Part shown: positions 1-9,903 of the stretch, one piece after another
Numbering within the stretch: the stretch's first letter is position 1
Layout of the letters: each line of letters begins with the position of its first letter
NCBI GenBank assembly: GCA_022813625.1
Contig: JAKLMB010000002.1
Coordinates: 62,001 to 126,000, forward strand
DNA: 64,000 bases
Source of the DNA: Aaosphaeria pasadenensis
Lineage: Eukaryota > Ascomycota > Dothideomycetes > Pleosporales
Direction of reading: 5' to 3'
Notes under the pieces: generated by a model
What the model saw: the letters and a program-made list of their open reading frames with translations, nothing else
Database searches by the model: none
Told to the model about the DNA's origin: nothing
Program-made: the position numbers and the translations under genes

Positions 1-458
1 ATATCCTCAACCATCATTTGGTAGGCGTGATTGTTGATCAAAATATCGATTCCGCCCAAGTCGCTGACGGCTTTCTCGACGAGCTTTTTGCAGTTGGCGC
101 GGTCACGCAAGTCAGTTGCATGCAGGTAGCATTTCCTGCCTTTCTGTTCGACTAGCTTCTTCGTCTCTTGTGCATCCTCTTCTTCTTCGGGTAGATAAGC
201 AATGAAACTATCCGCTCCCTCCATGGCATAGAGAATAGCAATGGAGCGACCAATTCCGGAGTCACCGCCCGTGATCAAAGCCTTCTTGCCTTCGAGTTTG
301 CCGGCAGCCTTGTACAGCTGGTAACCTCCTTCAGGAGTAGGGATCTGATCATATTGCGGCTTGGGGTCAAGTTTTGACTCAAGTCCAGGCGCCTTCTGGT
401 GTTGAACAGGGACCTCATATCCTGTTACATCGTGAGCATTTTTCTCCTGTTTCGGCAT
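1..458 (-). CDS. SDR-family oxidoreductase (YghA-like), N-terminal part
   Basis: The first 152 codons of a short-chain dehydrogenase/reductase are visible; the rest lies beyond the left edge. The start is the ATG at 458, giving MPKQEKNAHDVTGYEVPVQ. After a roughly 60-residue N-terminal extension (KLDPKPQYDQIP, EGGYQLYKAAGKLEGK) comes the Rossmann nucleotide motif ALITGGDSGIGRSIA, then AYLPEEEEDAQE, an acidic DLRDR and the INNHAYQ strand that corresponds to the NNAG motif. The N-terminal extension and the LPEEEEDA segment are typical of the YghA / glucose-ribitol dehydrogenase-like SDR subgroup, which use NAD(P)H on small carbonyl compounds. The substrate cannot be told. The Ser-Tyr-Lys catalytic part is not in the window. 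No intron is seen in the visible part. Confidence 0.88.
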   Translation of the reverse strand, partial: MPKQEKNAHDVTGYEVPVQHQKAPGLESKLDPKPQYDQIPTPEGGYQLYKAAGKLEGKKALITGGDSGIGRSIAILYAMEGADSFIAYLPEEEEDAQETKKLVEQKGRKCYLHATDLRDRANCKKLVEKAVSDLGGIDILINNHAYQMMVED

Positions 459-1777
459 ACCAGCATGGCATACCTTGGTCGAATTGCGATTTGTCAGTCA
501 TGATTGAAATTTGATTAACGGAGTGCGCTCGATTCTAAGTGATTCGAATTCTTTGATGCAAATCTCGAGTAAGGCGCAATTTCTTGATGATGTTGATGTT
601 TTTTATTTGATCACTGATTTTTAAGTGACATCACAACTACGCTCATGAAAAGAAGTGGAGACGTGAGATAAAAACGCATTGATTGATGATAACTAAGACG
701 GTTCTTGAACTTCAAATTGAAATGTACTGGGTAAGGGAGCAGTGTATGCGGACATGAACAATGGTCTCGTGATGCAAGAAATCCAATGCTTATGAGGTCC
801 AAGCCTACCCATTAGCTTGTGCTGGTCCCATTCCACTGTCGACTTCGGTGTATGGTAAGGCATAACGATAGCGACTGCTTCATGCTTAAACCCTATGAGG
901 GCTGCGCACGGGGACTATTTGAAAGATACAGAGATTGAAAAAACATAGCGCGTAGTTTCGAATTGAATTTCGAGTTTGGGTTCATTGTTGAAATGCCGTC
1001 ACTCCCACCACACACAATGACGGGATGCTCCCACCACCAAAACACAGCAGATGACCTCACAGTCCAATGTGCTATGACTCGCGGCAGAATTAGCGAGGGC
1101 AAGATACAGTAATGATACTCCTGCAACCGGGTATTCGGACCTCTTCCCAGTTGTCGCAAGCTTTTCTCACGATACGGCTTGATTGCGTGCAGTGGGGGTT
1201 GTTGGAGAATGGGGATTGGGATTCGGGGTTGCTTGTCTCGTAGGGCTGAAAAATTTACGTCATTGGCGGCTGCGTCATAGCCTTGACTTGTCATCTCGAC
1301 CACATCTTTCATTTGATCAAGGACGACCTCGATCCTTTGTATCCCTGTAATCCAATTAACATCCTGTCTCGACCGCCGAAGAAGGAAATGCTCTGGAAAC
1401 TCTCAAGCCACCTTTGTTGGACGCAAACGTCAGTGCCCCATATGAAGCAGCCACATTCCAAGCTACCCATCGCCCTGCATGACGTTTCGTGATGATCTTC
1501 TGCCTTTCTTGTGGGTTTTGGAGAATGAACCTGTTTTCAGGGTCTCACGACAAGACACGAGTATCTCCATCCTCAGAGTGACAGACTTATCCGATCAATG
1601 TGTATATAAACCTGACCGTTGTCGTCCCTATATTCCTTTCCTTATCATCCAACAAACAAGCAACCAACCCACTAAACAACAACAACTTCTACTCCTTCGA
1701 GTCAAAGACTCTATAGCCAGCAACAACCTTCAAACCTTATATTTCAAACCTACATTCTACTCATCCATTCACCCATC
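459..1777. other. Divergent intergenic region (SDR / small basic protein)
   Basis: No supportable gene is seen in this 1.3 kb. It must hold the promoters of both flanking genes. The right part reads as a leader with A/C-rich stretches (CAACAAACAAGCAACC region near 1648-1690) before the ATG at 1778. The open frames at 893-1312 and 1479-1874 have no domain signature or splice logic. Confidence 0.6.
1603..1610 (+). promoter_or_regulatory. Probable TATA box of the small basic protein gene
   Basis: TATATAAA lies about 170 nt before the ATG at 1778 and just upstream of a CA-rich leader, which suits a TATA-driven, inducible fungal promoter. The transcription start is inferred, not seen. Confidence 0.45.
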
Positions 1778-2213
1778 ATGCCTATCATGCGCCGCACTCA
1801 CCACACTACTGCTCCCCGCACAACCCGCACTACTCGTGCTCCACGCACCACCACCACCGCTCGTCCAAGCATGAAGACGAGACTTCTTGGTGGAGGACGG
1901 ACTACCCGTACCCATCGTACACCGGCAACTACCACCACTACCACGACCACCACTAAGACCACTCGCCATCATGGCGCCGCTCCCGTGGGCCACCACCATC
2001 ACCACCAGAAGCGACATGCCACCATGGGAGACAAGGTCTCTGGTGCCCTCATGAAGTTGAGGGGATCTTTGACTCGTCGTCCGGGTTTGAAGGTTAGTTC
2101 TCCCTCACCTGTTCCTATCTCCTCGAATGGATAACTAACACTACGCACAGGCTGCTGGCACTCGCCGCATGCACGGTACCGATGGACGTACCACTCGCCG
2201 CCACCACTTGTAA
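1778..2213 (+). CDS. Small basic Thr/Arg/His-rich protein, conserved type in ascomycetes
   Basis: Two exons (1778-2092 and 2151-2213) give 125 aa. The 58-nt intron begins GTTAGT and ends CGCACAG, with a CTAAC branch site. The protein opens MPIMRRTHHTTAPRTTRTTR, followed by a Thr/Arg tract, an uninterrupted Thr run and a HHHHH tract. The ordered-looking end contains GDKVSGALMKLRGSLTRRPG and, after the splice, AAGTRRMHGTDGRTTRRHHL. I recognise this C-terminal pattern as a small protein type common in Pezizomycotina but know no established function. It has no signal peptide or TM segment and is extremely basic, so binding to nucleic acid or another polyanion is a guess. The TATA box and long leader suggest strong regulated expression. 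Intron removal is needed for the conserved tail. Confidence 0.85.
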
Positions 2214-2511
2214 ATCATTGATGATTGAGCGTTTCAATTAGTGGGGGAGTTAAGAAGTGGCTGTAATGATATTGTCAGATTGGTCGAACGGACATGATTA
2301 CATGATTGTACGATAGTAATTGTTGATACCCTCATATGGAATACATTATTTCACCAAACATAATGCAAGTTCCATGAAGTTGTGATGTTGCCAGCAGTAC
2401 ACCGTCATTGTCTTAGCACAAACTCAGAAGCAAATTCAACAAATGAAACAACTTGATGAATTGCGGTCATGTTTTAATAAGTTGTACATGGCTAAACAAG
2501 TGCATTACTTA

Positions 2512-4303
2512 TCAAGGTTTTCGTCTCGTGCCACTCCCACGACGACGGTTGGGTGAGTCTAACGCGCTCAATGCGTCCACACGCATTCGTATGTCATCGA
2601 TATCGACCTGGAATCTCTCCTTCAGGGAATTTCGCCCCTGTTGTATGGTGGACGACAGGTCAGACGATAAAGGAGATGCACATGCTTTCTCTAACCGCCG
2701 AACACTGTCCTGGCGAATATCTTCGCTCTCTTGTTGCACACTGTTCAGCATGTCATCGAGCTCGCGAACATCATCCTGGAGCTTCTGCCTCATCGGATCT
2801 TCACGCGAAGACACCTGCTCGGTGGCCGCGTGTCGGTTAATATCCCAATGGCCCATTCTTGAATTCGGATCAAGCTGGGCGAACCTTTTCCTTTCCTGCG
2901 CTTCGATTGCGTCCATGCTCGTACCATGCTCGTCATATTTCTTTTCCCTCAACTCACGCATCAAAGTGCCAACAAAATATAAGCTGCCTGTTAGGACGAT
3001 AGGGGTATCGTCTGGCGACAAGTACTTTGCTGCCAGCAGGGCCCTGTGCGCACCAACTTCGGGTACTGCCACGCCTGCAATGTTCGGATGTAATCTTCTC
3101 GCGGCCTCAAGTATCTTTTGAGGATCCATCGCTTGGACCCACGGCATGCCTTCCACGGGACCGAACTTTGCAGTGACAACGCCGTCCCCATCTTGAATCA
3201 GTGTCGCAAGGAACTTATCCACATCTTTTGTGTCAGACATGGCGAGTACCCAAGTAATGGGTTTCCGCGTCCGCAAAACGCCCGGATCTTGCATTGGAGA
3301 CTTCCCGAATCCTATCCTCGAACCGCTGATCCTAGAAGAAGTGCCAATGTACTCACGGAGAGCCTTTGCAGCGTCTTCGTTGTGTGCACCGTCTACAAGA
3401 ACAGTCCTATCAGGTCCAAATACAGCCGGTACTCCTTGGTTGTGGAATCGTCCTGGAAATGGTTTGTTTTTAAATGCATCAACAACTTGACCCACTTTTG
3501 ATGGAGATTTCCCCAGCCCCTTAAGCGCTTCCTCGACAGCAAGGTATGCCAGAACCGCATTGTCGCGTTGGAACGGTGCCAATGTTGATGCGAAATTCTT
3601 CCACTTAGACGTAGACCAGATCCTCTCCCTCAGATCTTCGGTATCTGCGTGAACCAATGGTCCGGCCCCCACCTCGTTGGCTATCTCTTCAATGACGTTG
3701 CGGACATTCCACTCATTACTGGTATTGACAACATAGGGTACATTCGGCCGCAAAATCCCTGCCTTATGCCTGGCAATCTCGTCGAGTGTGTTGCCAAGAA
3801 ACCCCTCATGATCGTAAGAGATCTTTGATATCACTGAGACAGCCTGGTTGTTCAATATATTTGTGGAGTCGAGCTTCCCGCCCATGCCCACCTCGACAAC
3901 ACCAATTTTGACTCTCTCGTGCGTGAAGATCTGAAAGGCGATTGCGGTCAGGATTTCAAAATCCGATGCTTGAATGTTTTGTGCCTCGTTCAATTTCTGG
4001 AAGTACTTCTCCGCATTCATAAACTTCGACTTGGATATCCCCCACCCATCGATCTGAATGCAATCCCATCTGGCACCATGATTGATTAGATCGTTGCAGC
4101 ACGGCCACGTGATTAGGCGCCTACCTATTGACTAAATGGGGGGACGTGAAGCGGCCAGCGCGTACATTGCGTTTTTGGAGGAGAGAGGCCACATGGGCGC
4201 AGATTGAGCCCTTGCCGTTAGTTCCAGCAACATGTATGGCCTTCCATGGGAACTCGAGATCCTTCACCAGAAGGGCTATGCGTTCGAGGCCCGGCTGGAT
4301 CAT
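2512..4303 (-). CDS. FOL3: Dihydrofolate synthase / folylpolyglutamate synthase (Mur-ligase family)
   Basis: Two exons (4303-4125 and 4069-2512; 55-nt intron) give 578 aa. The start ATG at 4303 gives MIQPGLERIALLVKDLEFPW. The ATP-binding loop AGTNGKGS is at residues 26-33, SPHLVNR follows, the intron splits the Arg codon, and WDCIQIDGWG resumes in frame. VEVGMGGKLDSTN (about 118-130), DGAHN (about 286-290) and LTGSLYFVG (about 420) are the remaining Mur-ligase/FPGS landmarks. The enzyme adds glutamate to dihydropteroate, and possibly to folates, with ATP. Its resemblance is closer to yeast Fol3 than to Met7. Unlike the roughly 430-aa yeast protein it carries about 140 extra C-terminal residues that look helical and charged. 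It is divergent from the hypothetical gene at 4981. Confidence 0.92.
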
Positions 4304-4980
4304 GGCCTCGAGAATTCGATAGCCTTCAAGGGATCATGGGCAACAAATAATGAAGACTTCTGGTATTACCTAGGCAACGGCATTTGATCGTTCGTTTTGA
4401 AACGCACAGTCACTCTGTTCCTGCAGAAGCTTGTGAGTCAGATGGAGCAGTGGTCGACAACGCGAATTGGGATTAAGCGAGCCTTTCCTGTTTTGGGATG
4501 ACGGTCTTGGCGTCCGTGGTTGGAGTCCAATCCCTCCCGTGACGTTTGAGGTTGTTGGGTTTGGTGAGGCTGGAGAGGACAGAGGGACCTTTCCTTCTTG
4601 TAGGCTTAAACATCATTGACTATCACGAAAGATTCGAAGAAGAAATTGATTCTTAAACATCATTCTTTCCGTACTATAGGTACGAGGTGATTAATGACAA
4701 CTTATTTGATGGAAAGGTGGATTATTCACTGAAGGAGAACGTCTACCCGTCACTTTCTCGCCTCGTACTCTCCCTCTCAGCCTCACTCTCCTCGCATTCC
4801 TCTGGTGTTACTTCGCCGCTCGTCGCAGGGACTCGCTTACCGTCCGTTCCTTCCCCGACTGTCCCCCGTCCCCCCCAACCCTCACCCTTCAGGACTCGCC
4901 TCATCGTCGCTGGCACCTCCACCTCCCACCCATCACTTTTCCATCTCCATCACCAGTTTTTGTTTCTTTCGCACCACGAA
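4304..4980. promoter_or_regulatory. Shared divergent promoter region of FOL3 and the 4981 gene
   Basis: This 677-bp spacer between two divergent genes contains a long pyrimidine-rich stretch (about 4741-4965), typical of fungal transcription-start regions on the side of the + gene. An ACCTAGG motif is present near 4368. No gene is seen. Confidence 0.5.
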
Positions 4981-6435
4981 ATGGGTCTTCCAGTGTGGCG
5001 CGCACCCTCTCCAGAGGTAAATAACGCGACAAAAGTCGACCCTTCAGCCTCAGCGCGCTCGCCCATCCGCCGCCGTTCTCCGTTCGCAGGTCGACGCGCC
5101 CGGTCCTCACGATCCCCTCGATCTCCACGATTGCTCGATCCTGAATACCTCGCGACTGTGTCGCATGGTGACCCTATCCCACGTCCTTTGAGTGGTCATC
5201 GCAGCGCTGCTCCCCCAGCCGCGCCTGAGCTGCTTCAGATACCACAAGCCGAAATCTGGACAACAGGCATCGAACGTTATCATCATCCTGCCGAATCGAC
5301 AGAAGATGACGAAAGGTTCGCAAACGCCATGCGCCTGCGCCGGGACACTATTTACAGGACCATGTACGACTCGAATGCCTCATCAGGCCACAGAGACACG
5401 CACCGCTTGAACGGCCAACTCGCGGCCCTAACACCAAACTTTGCCCCCGCTGCTGCATCGCGGAATGCCCGCGCGGATGGTACCGTGGAGCGCATTAGGG
5501 AGCGTTATTTGAGTTCTAGGAGGTCGCCCTGGGACCCGGCGCGCTCGCATCATCCTATGAGCGGAAGTCTCCTCCCTGAGAACATCATTATTATTGAAGA
5601 CGCCGATGACGATAACGACAGCAATGCGGTTGGGTTTCCACCTCTTCGCAGAATGGGTCGTCGCACTATCGCTGATGGACCACTACCGTCGAGCTCTCTT
5701 CGCGAGTCCTGGAGCCCTGCCACCACTCTCGACGGCCTTGGCGATCGAGAACGCAGCATGAGTCCTATCGACGACCACTGGGATACAATGCTCAGCACCG
5801 TTGCGCCGGATCCTGTCGCTCCATCTGCGGATTCTTCTTTTACTTCTGCGGCGGCGTCGGCTTCCTTTTCAAATTCACACTCAAGCTCCCGAGCCGGCAG
5901 CTCGAACTCTAACTCAGCAACGTCATCGCGCACACATTTGACCATCCCTTCGCGGCGAGGCTCTCCACCGAACGAGGTCTTCATGCGGGCTTGTGACACC
6001 TCCGACGACGACACTGCGTCCGACACAGAAGAGGAAGAAGACACGACATCACGTCTTCACCGTTCCTCGCTTCGTCGGAGGAGCCGACAAGGGTATGCCG
6101 ATGAGCCGCCGTCACGCGACCCCAACAGGTACTCGCGTGGTATTCGGGACCGCTCGCGCGAAGCGAGTGCATACGTTCGGGGATTCTATGGAACCACGTC
6201 GCGCGACAGTGCTCACCCACCCGAGCAGCTCTTAGAGAACCACGCGGACGGGCATCTGGAACCTTTTGCAGATGCGGAGTCGCAGACGCTAGACCAGGAA
6301 CTCCGCGATGCACGCGCGATTCTCGAGAGGATTGCTCAGCGAGACGATGTTTCGGACGATTTTTGGGCCTCGGTCGGTTTGACGAGGACACTGGCGGATC
6401 GTGTCGAGCGACTTCAGCAACGCGAGCGACTATGA
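4981..6435 (+). CDS. Conserved hypothetical disordered Ser/Arg-rich protein
   Basis: An uninterrupted frame of 484 codons starts at ATG 4981 (MGLPVWRAPSPEV). The frame is open upstream as well, but only from non-ATG codons inside a pyrimidine-rich leader, so 4981 is preferred. The protein is largely low-complexity: Arg/Ser-Pro clusters near the N-terminus, an acidic patch (IIIIEDADDDNDSN), Ser/Ala tracts and a second acidic patch (DTEEEED). The conserved-looking C-terminus has a predicted helix (LDQELRDARAILERIAQRDD) and then DDFWASVGLTRTLADRVERL. I recall this short tail from other ascomycete hypothetical proteins; no function is known to me. There is no TM or signal peptide. Phosphorylation-rich scaffolding is only a guess. 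Confidence 0.8.
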   Translation: MGLPVWRAPSPEVNNATKVDPSASARSPIRRRSPFAGRRARSSRSPRSPRLLDPEYLATVSHGDPIPRPLSGHRSAAPPAAPELLQIPQAEIWTTGIERYHHPAESTEDDERFANAMRLRRDTIYRTMYDSNASSGHRDTHRLNGQLAALTPNFAPAAASRNARADGTVERIRERYLSSRRSPWDPARSHHPMSGSLLPENIIIIEDADDDNDSNAVGFPPLRRMGRRTIADGPLPSSSLRESWSPATTLDGLGDRERSMSPIDDHWDTMLSTVAPDPVAPSADSSFTSAAASASFSNSHSSSRAGSSNSNSATSSRTHLTIPSRRGSPPNEVFMRACDTSDDDTASDTEEEEDTTSRLHRSSLRRRSRQGYADEPPSRDPNRYSRGIRDRSREASAYVRGFYGTTSRDSAHPPEQLLENHADGHLEPFADAESQTLDQELRDARAILERIAQRDDVSDDFWASVGLTRTLADRVERLQQRERL

Positions 6436-7363
6436 TTGTTCTGGAGCTTTCAATGACCTGCAGGCTGGTCAGGCTCCGGATTGTATTTCTTATCTGAACG
6501 TGTACATTTCACGTTCATTCGGTTTGCTTATGGGTTTCTTACGCCCTCTAATGATTATTCGGGACCACTATGAGATAGTGACGGGGGAACATTGCAAGAG
6601 CCACCATTTGGGTGGCTCGTTCATATTTTCTAAGAAGCAAGATACACATGATGAGGATGAGGTATTCGATGGCGGAGCAGGTTTGGCTCCGCTTTGGGAA
6701 GTGGACGATATAACTTTCTGGGATTTCTTTGACTGGGCTTTCAGCTATGTACGCTTATTTTGCAGCGAGTGCTATTAGGGATTCCAGCATCGGGAGATGC
6801 ATCATTCTGGCAGAGAAACAGAAAAGGCAATGGAAAAAGCTTTCCTCTGGCACGGTCATCAACGTGCCTTGACCACTTCAATTTCTTGCCTTGACTTTTG
6901 TGTATGAAATCCAAAATCGCATATGTAGCAAGTGCTGTGATTCAATTAGAGGCACAAAAGGTTTGTTTAGATGTGTGAAGAGCAAGGTAAGACTACTCCT
7001 GGAATCAATATCAGCCCATCTGAAAAGTTATGGTTCCTTGAGAATTGCTACTGGTTGTTACTGTGCTGCTGATATAAGCTATACGCAGCCAGATATTCAG
7101 GTAGTATCATCTTTACTAGTATAGCAAAAACTCCGCCCTCGTACTCAGTGTTGTATTTATTTGGTATGTTGGATAAGCTTGAGCTTAGGCCGGTGAGCCA
7201 GCAATTTACTCTTGGGTGGAATCAAGTATACATATTGGTTTCTCCTGTCACATCCCTTGCTACTTGTTACATAAAGACGACTTACTTGTTATCCGATTGA
7301 CTCATTCCTCCATATCCATGCGGATCGCCAAAGTGCCTATTCATCGATGGATCGAGAGAGAGC
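6436..7363. other. 3' flank with three short stem-loops, no gene seen
   Basis: The region follows the stop at 6435. Three short inverted repeats lie within 130 nt: 6566-6580 (CACTAT/ATAGTG), 6598-6618 (GAGCCACC/GGTGGCTC) and 6672-6692 (GCGGAGC/GCTCCGC). The open frame 6401-6778 overlaps the real gene and has no recognisable content. Confidence 0.5.
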
Positions 7364-8161
7364 TCAGTTGTTGGAGGCAAGCGTATGTGTAGAAATAAGG
7401 TCAAGACTCGAGAGAGGGTCGAATAGTTTTCGAAACATTCTCCACGATGGACACAACCTGCCGGATTTCCTCCAAGAGGCTCCATAGTCCCGGGTAACGT
7501 GTGAATGACCGTCTATGTGGTCATCACGCCCTTCCCTTTTTATAGCAGGCATCTGCGTATTTGGTATATCAATAGTCTTCCATCCACGAACACCTCGATG
7601 TTCCTCCGGCATAGCTTTATTAGCATCCTCGAAAGATTTCCAGAAATTTCGGAGACCTGTCGTACCATCTTCATGATCGTCCATCAATGAATTGTATAGT
7701 TGTTGTGTTTCCTCTTCGATTACGAGAATGGCTGCCTTAAATCTGTCCTATTGAATCATCAGCATGAACTCTGTTAACTCTTATATCTAGGTCATACTTA
7801 CATTGAGACCAGTTACTTCAGTTGCAACAGGCTTGTTTGTACCGACAAGACCCATGGCGTTGTCGTATAGCCCTTCCATACGCCGTTCCATGGCATTGAT
7901 CCAGTGCCGGATGTTTGTCTATATGGCTTGTAAGCGCTTGGATCGAATCCTACTATACAGTATCACTTACTATCGATCTGATTGATCCTGTTGTCAGGCT
8001 ACGAAATTCATCCAACCTGCGCGGGGCTTTTGCGTCTGTTGTGCCAACAAAGACCGTATCTACTTTCTTCAATTCCTTGCTGAGTTGTTCGATCTCATTG
8101 TCCTTTTTTTTTCCAGCTTATCGATGAGTTCTAGCGCGAACTCGACGCTCGGTTCCCTCAT
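7364..8161 (-). pseudogene. Unknown helical protein gene, probably frameshifted
   Basis: Three exon-like segments read on the minus strand: 8161-7971, 7918-7802 and 7747 to about 7364, joined by introns with GTAAGT donors and ATAG acceptors. Translation starts MREPSVEFALELIDKLEK, but the downstream part (DNEIEQLSKELKKVDTVFVG) is only in frame if the nine-A run at 8104-8112 has ten. Exon 1 is 191 nt, exactly one short of keeping phase with the next two exons. Exon 2 encodes TNIRHWINAMERRMEGLYDN and exon 3 DRFKAAILVIEEETQQLYNS. Near 7400-7470 a second coding-like frame (EEIRQVVSIVENVSKTIRP, stop at 7401) takes over, needing either an extra intron or a second lesion. I recognise no family; it is mostly helical and has no TM segment. 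It could be a live gene with a homopolymer sequencing error. Confidence 0.5.
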
Positions 8162-8902
8162 GGTGTCGAGGTCTTAGAATTAAGGTGTTACTGTTGGCGT
8201 TACTGGTTTGAGTGTAAGTAAATGTGCATTTAGGATTAAGCTTCTTTCACCTACCAAGTTAGTTCGTTTTTGGCTAGCACGAACTGCCAATAGCTTGCTA
8301 TCATTGGCTCGCGTTTGTCACTCTCTATATAGTCTTGTTTGCAATTGCAACAATCTTACCTTACTAAAAGACTTCTGCAAAGTGACTATCAGCAAGTCTT
8401 TTGTGAACAAATCCGCAAGGACTTGACAACAGAAGATACTAGGGTGACACATCCCAGTCCCGCCCACTCTATCTCGAACGTGACCCTGTGAATGAGACCC
8501 CGACCGAGCCCATCGCGCAGACACAAGTGAAGGACGCCAACAAACTCACTTGCCGAGGACGTTTCGATCTCGACTAGAGTCCGAATTCCTAGAGCGCGCA
8601 GATGAAAGATCCAAAGCTGGACGCGACAAAGGAAGCGACGGTTGCACTACTGAGGCGAAATTTCATACCACGGTGATCGCGATATTGGATCTCGTTACCG
8701 TTTTGTCAGTGAACGTGACGAAGCCGTACTTACTGTTTGCGGATCAACAGAGATCTCAACAGATAGCAAGTCAACTGAACCAGCCACGTATGTTGAGACA
8801 AGCCTGTCGGACCTATCTCATTCGTGAAACCGATCACACGCGAGGCAATAATGTACCACATACTCACATGTTTAGTAGCAGACTCATCATAATAGCCAAA
8901 TC
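8162..8902. other. Intergenic, between two damaged genes
   Basis: Shared upstream region of the divergent damaged genes at 7.4-8.2 kb (minus) and 8.9-9.6 kb (plus). No gene or element is recognised in it. Confidence 0.4.
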
Positions 8903-9576
8903 ATGTACATGACAAGGGCGCAGCTCGAGCGCTTGTCACCTGAAGAACTGGCGGTAGTGTGTGCCAATTTACAGGACGATATCAAGACTCGAGAAGCGGA
9001 AGAGCGCTCTAAGAAAGATCAGTCGGATACCTCCCACCAAACACTCAAGAACCAGCGATTGCAAGAAAGAGCTTGTCGTGAGGTCTACGCCCGACCACAC
9101 CAGAACTTATATCTCCATGGGTTGTATGTAGGAATGAATACCTCTCATGCGACGATACCCTAGCAAACGCAGACCGTCAAACCGATGAAGCTCATCAACA
9201 AGGATTAAAATGCAGCCAGGACAACGCTGAATTCTTCGCTGCACTCGACAAAGCGATTGAGGACAAACGCAAAGAGATTGATGACAAATTCGCGGACCAT
9301 GCGATCAATGTGTCAACGGCAAGCGTCCCCGAGATGTTACAACGAATGCAGGACATGCATACCCGAGAAGTTACGGAGCTTAGAACCCGAAACCAACACT
9401 TGACAGAATTGGCGAAACAATTCAGTTCATATGGTCACCGAATTATCCGCCTGGAAGAATCGGTAGCGAAACTGGTAGCTGGACGGAATAAACAACCCGC
9501 TCCTAGTCAGCAAACATCCAGTTCTAAAGAGCGCGGAGGAAATGACCTTGTCAAGACGGAGTTCAGCGACCTATAG
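8903..9576 (+). pseudogene. Coiled-coil protein gene with one frame break
   Basis: ATG 8903 starts MYMTRAQLERLSPEELAVVC, followed by charged helical sequence (NLQDDIKTREAEERSKKDQS) until a stop at 9161. A second frame is open from about 9130 to the stop at 9576 and reads DDTLANADRQTDEAHQQG, EFFAALDKAIEDKRKEIDDK and RIIRLEESVAKLVAG, all typical heptad-rich helix. The switch falls near 9120-9135 and a single-base change would restore one frame of about 225 codons. I tried the available GT/AG pairs and none gave a clean intron. Family and function are unknown. Together with the damaged gene on its left this suggests local decay or sequence errors in this stretch. Confidence 0.45.
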
Positions 9577-9903
9577 GCATTGGTATATGTTGCCATCAGG
9601 GGAATATTTCGCTCATTGAATTTGATCGAGGAGAGCTCGTCTATCTCTTAGAACTTGGGAAGAGATTCATGTACAACGACGTTCCGAAAGATTTCGCTGA
9701 AGTAATCGATGTTTAGATATGGTTCGACATTTCGATCGATCCAACTGGGAGTGGAGACAAAAAATACATTCAATTCTATTCAATCAGAGTTTCCAAGATT
9801 GTTTTCGCTTGCATATTATATGAAAGATGTTTCGCACACATCAGTAGACTCCGTGTGCATTATTGATCTCCTATGGATGATCGTGCGCTCCTGGCAAGTT
9901 CCT
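9577..9903. other. Intergenic, nothing recognised
   Basis: Convergent spacer of 327 bp between the damaged coiled-coil gene and the DUF1857 gene. No gene or repeat is seen. Confidence 0.4.

Noticed and set aside
6401..6778. Open frame overlapping the end of the 4981-6435 gene
   Set aside because: It starts inside the real gene in another frame, has no domain or splice support and covers the hairpin-rich 3' flank.
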